DNA from: Zychaea mexicana
Taxonomy: Eukaryota > Mucoromycota > Mucoromycetes > Mucorales > Lichtheimiaceae
Length of the DNA: 64,000 bases
Reading direction: 5' to 3'
Assembly (NCBI RefSeq): GCF_025766255.1
Contig: NW_026516745.1
Location: 1-64,000, forward strand
How positions within the stretch are numbered: position 1 is the first letter of the stretch; every line of letters starts with the position of its first letter. The position numbers and the translations under genes were made by a program. A model generated the notes under the pieces. That model worked only from the letters and a program-made list of their open reading frames with translations, searched no databases and was not told the DNA's origin. Of this stretch, positions 63,620 through 64,000 are shown piece by piece.

Positions 63620-64000
63620 CGCTCAGGCCCTATTCCCACAGCAGCAAAATAGGCTTATGCCTTATGCACACAGTGAGTCTCTGACGCACCCTTGCCATTT
63701 CCTGTACATTAGCCTACAAGCTTCTTGTCATGAGTGAAACAGCCATACTACTATATCTTGACATTGGCTTTATACTGCTTAACTTCTATTATGTCTTGAC
63801 TTGAATTGAAAATCTTAAGTACTCCTATATTCTGTGCTGCTACACTTAATATATTATCTACTTCAACTTTAACTATGTCTTAGTTGACTAAAACTATGTC
63901 CAGGTTGACTGTTATTATGTCTAGGTTGTCTATTATTCATGTTTAGATTGATTATTATTCTTGTCAGGATTTTCATTCATGTACAGATTGATTTTACTCA
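63620..64000. repeat. Right-edge spacer with degenerate tandem repeats
   Basis: From about 63775 a unit of about 21 bases resembling GTTGACTATTATTATGTCTAG is repeated with drift to the window edge. No gene. Confidence 0.5.

Overview
The window is a transposon-dense stretch of a fungal nuclear genome. Short GT-AG introns (about 60-120 bases), GCR1-domain Cryptons, chromodomain Gypsy elements and LINE and Tc1/mariner types familiar from Mucorales suggest Mucoromycota; that placement is inferred from gene content only. I found no recognisable housekeeping protein gene. The one clear host gene is a tRNA-Asp(GUC) at 19283-19354.

Layout. 1-2544: 3' half of a Ty3/Gypsy chromovirus, interrupted by a foldback element and flanked by an inverted duplication of itself. 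2.8-7.0 kb: a broken spliced gene, a small TTA-flanked element, a gag-like relic and a chromodomain-transposase relic. 7.4-9.4 kb: decayed LINE (minus strand) cut by a second small element. 9.4-12.9 kb: a dispersed repeat and a MULE pseudogene. 13.0-18.6 kb: a Helitron RepHel gene (minus strand) cut by a second foldback element. 19.3-24.8 kb: tRNA-Asp followed by a nearly intact Gypsy element with 444-base LTRs. 25.3-36.6 kb: a MITE, two related arrays of about 20-base units, three Tc1/mariner-type transposase genes in different states of decay, and small unknown genes. 36.8-39.9 kb: an intact two-gene PIF/Harbinger element. 40.2-42.5 kb: a Crypton. 44.1-45.6 kb: an LTR and gag relic. 45.7-55.7 kb: two AT-rich chromodomain-transposase elements, each split at a TAA by a copy of one Harbinger family; the second Harbinger copy is itself split by a 1.5 kb AT-rich insertion. 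56.5-59.2 kb: a third Harbinger gene pair. 59.8-62.3 kb: a hAT pseudogene. The right edge repeats the 9.4 kb element.

How it fits together. Several insertions can be removed on paper with one target-site copy, which restores the interrupted reading frame exactly. This gives an order of events: chromodomain-transposase, then Harbinger-1, then the AT-rich insert; and LINE or Tc1, then the small TWA-flanked element. Almost every in-frame stop in the relics is a TAG, TAA or TGA explainable by C-to-T change, mostly at CpA (CAG to TAG, CAA to TAA, TGG to TAG). Two near-identical Harbinger copies show the same bias directly. A separate class of damage is one-base length change in A or T runs, which may be real or a sequencing artefact.

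Most interesting points: the CpA-biased mutation signature, a TWA-flanked small element carrying a conserved stem with compensatory changes and pol III-like boxes, a DDE transposase with a C-terminal chromodomain, and the AT-rich insert encoding a small cysteine/histidine-rich protein.
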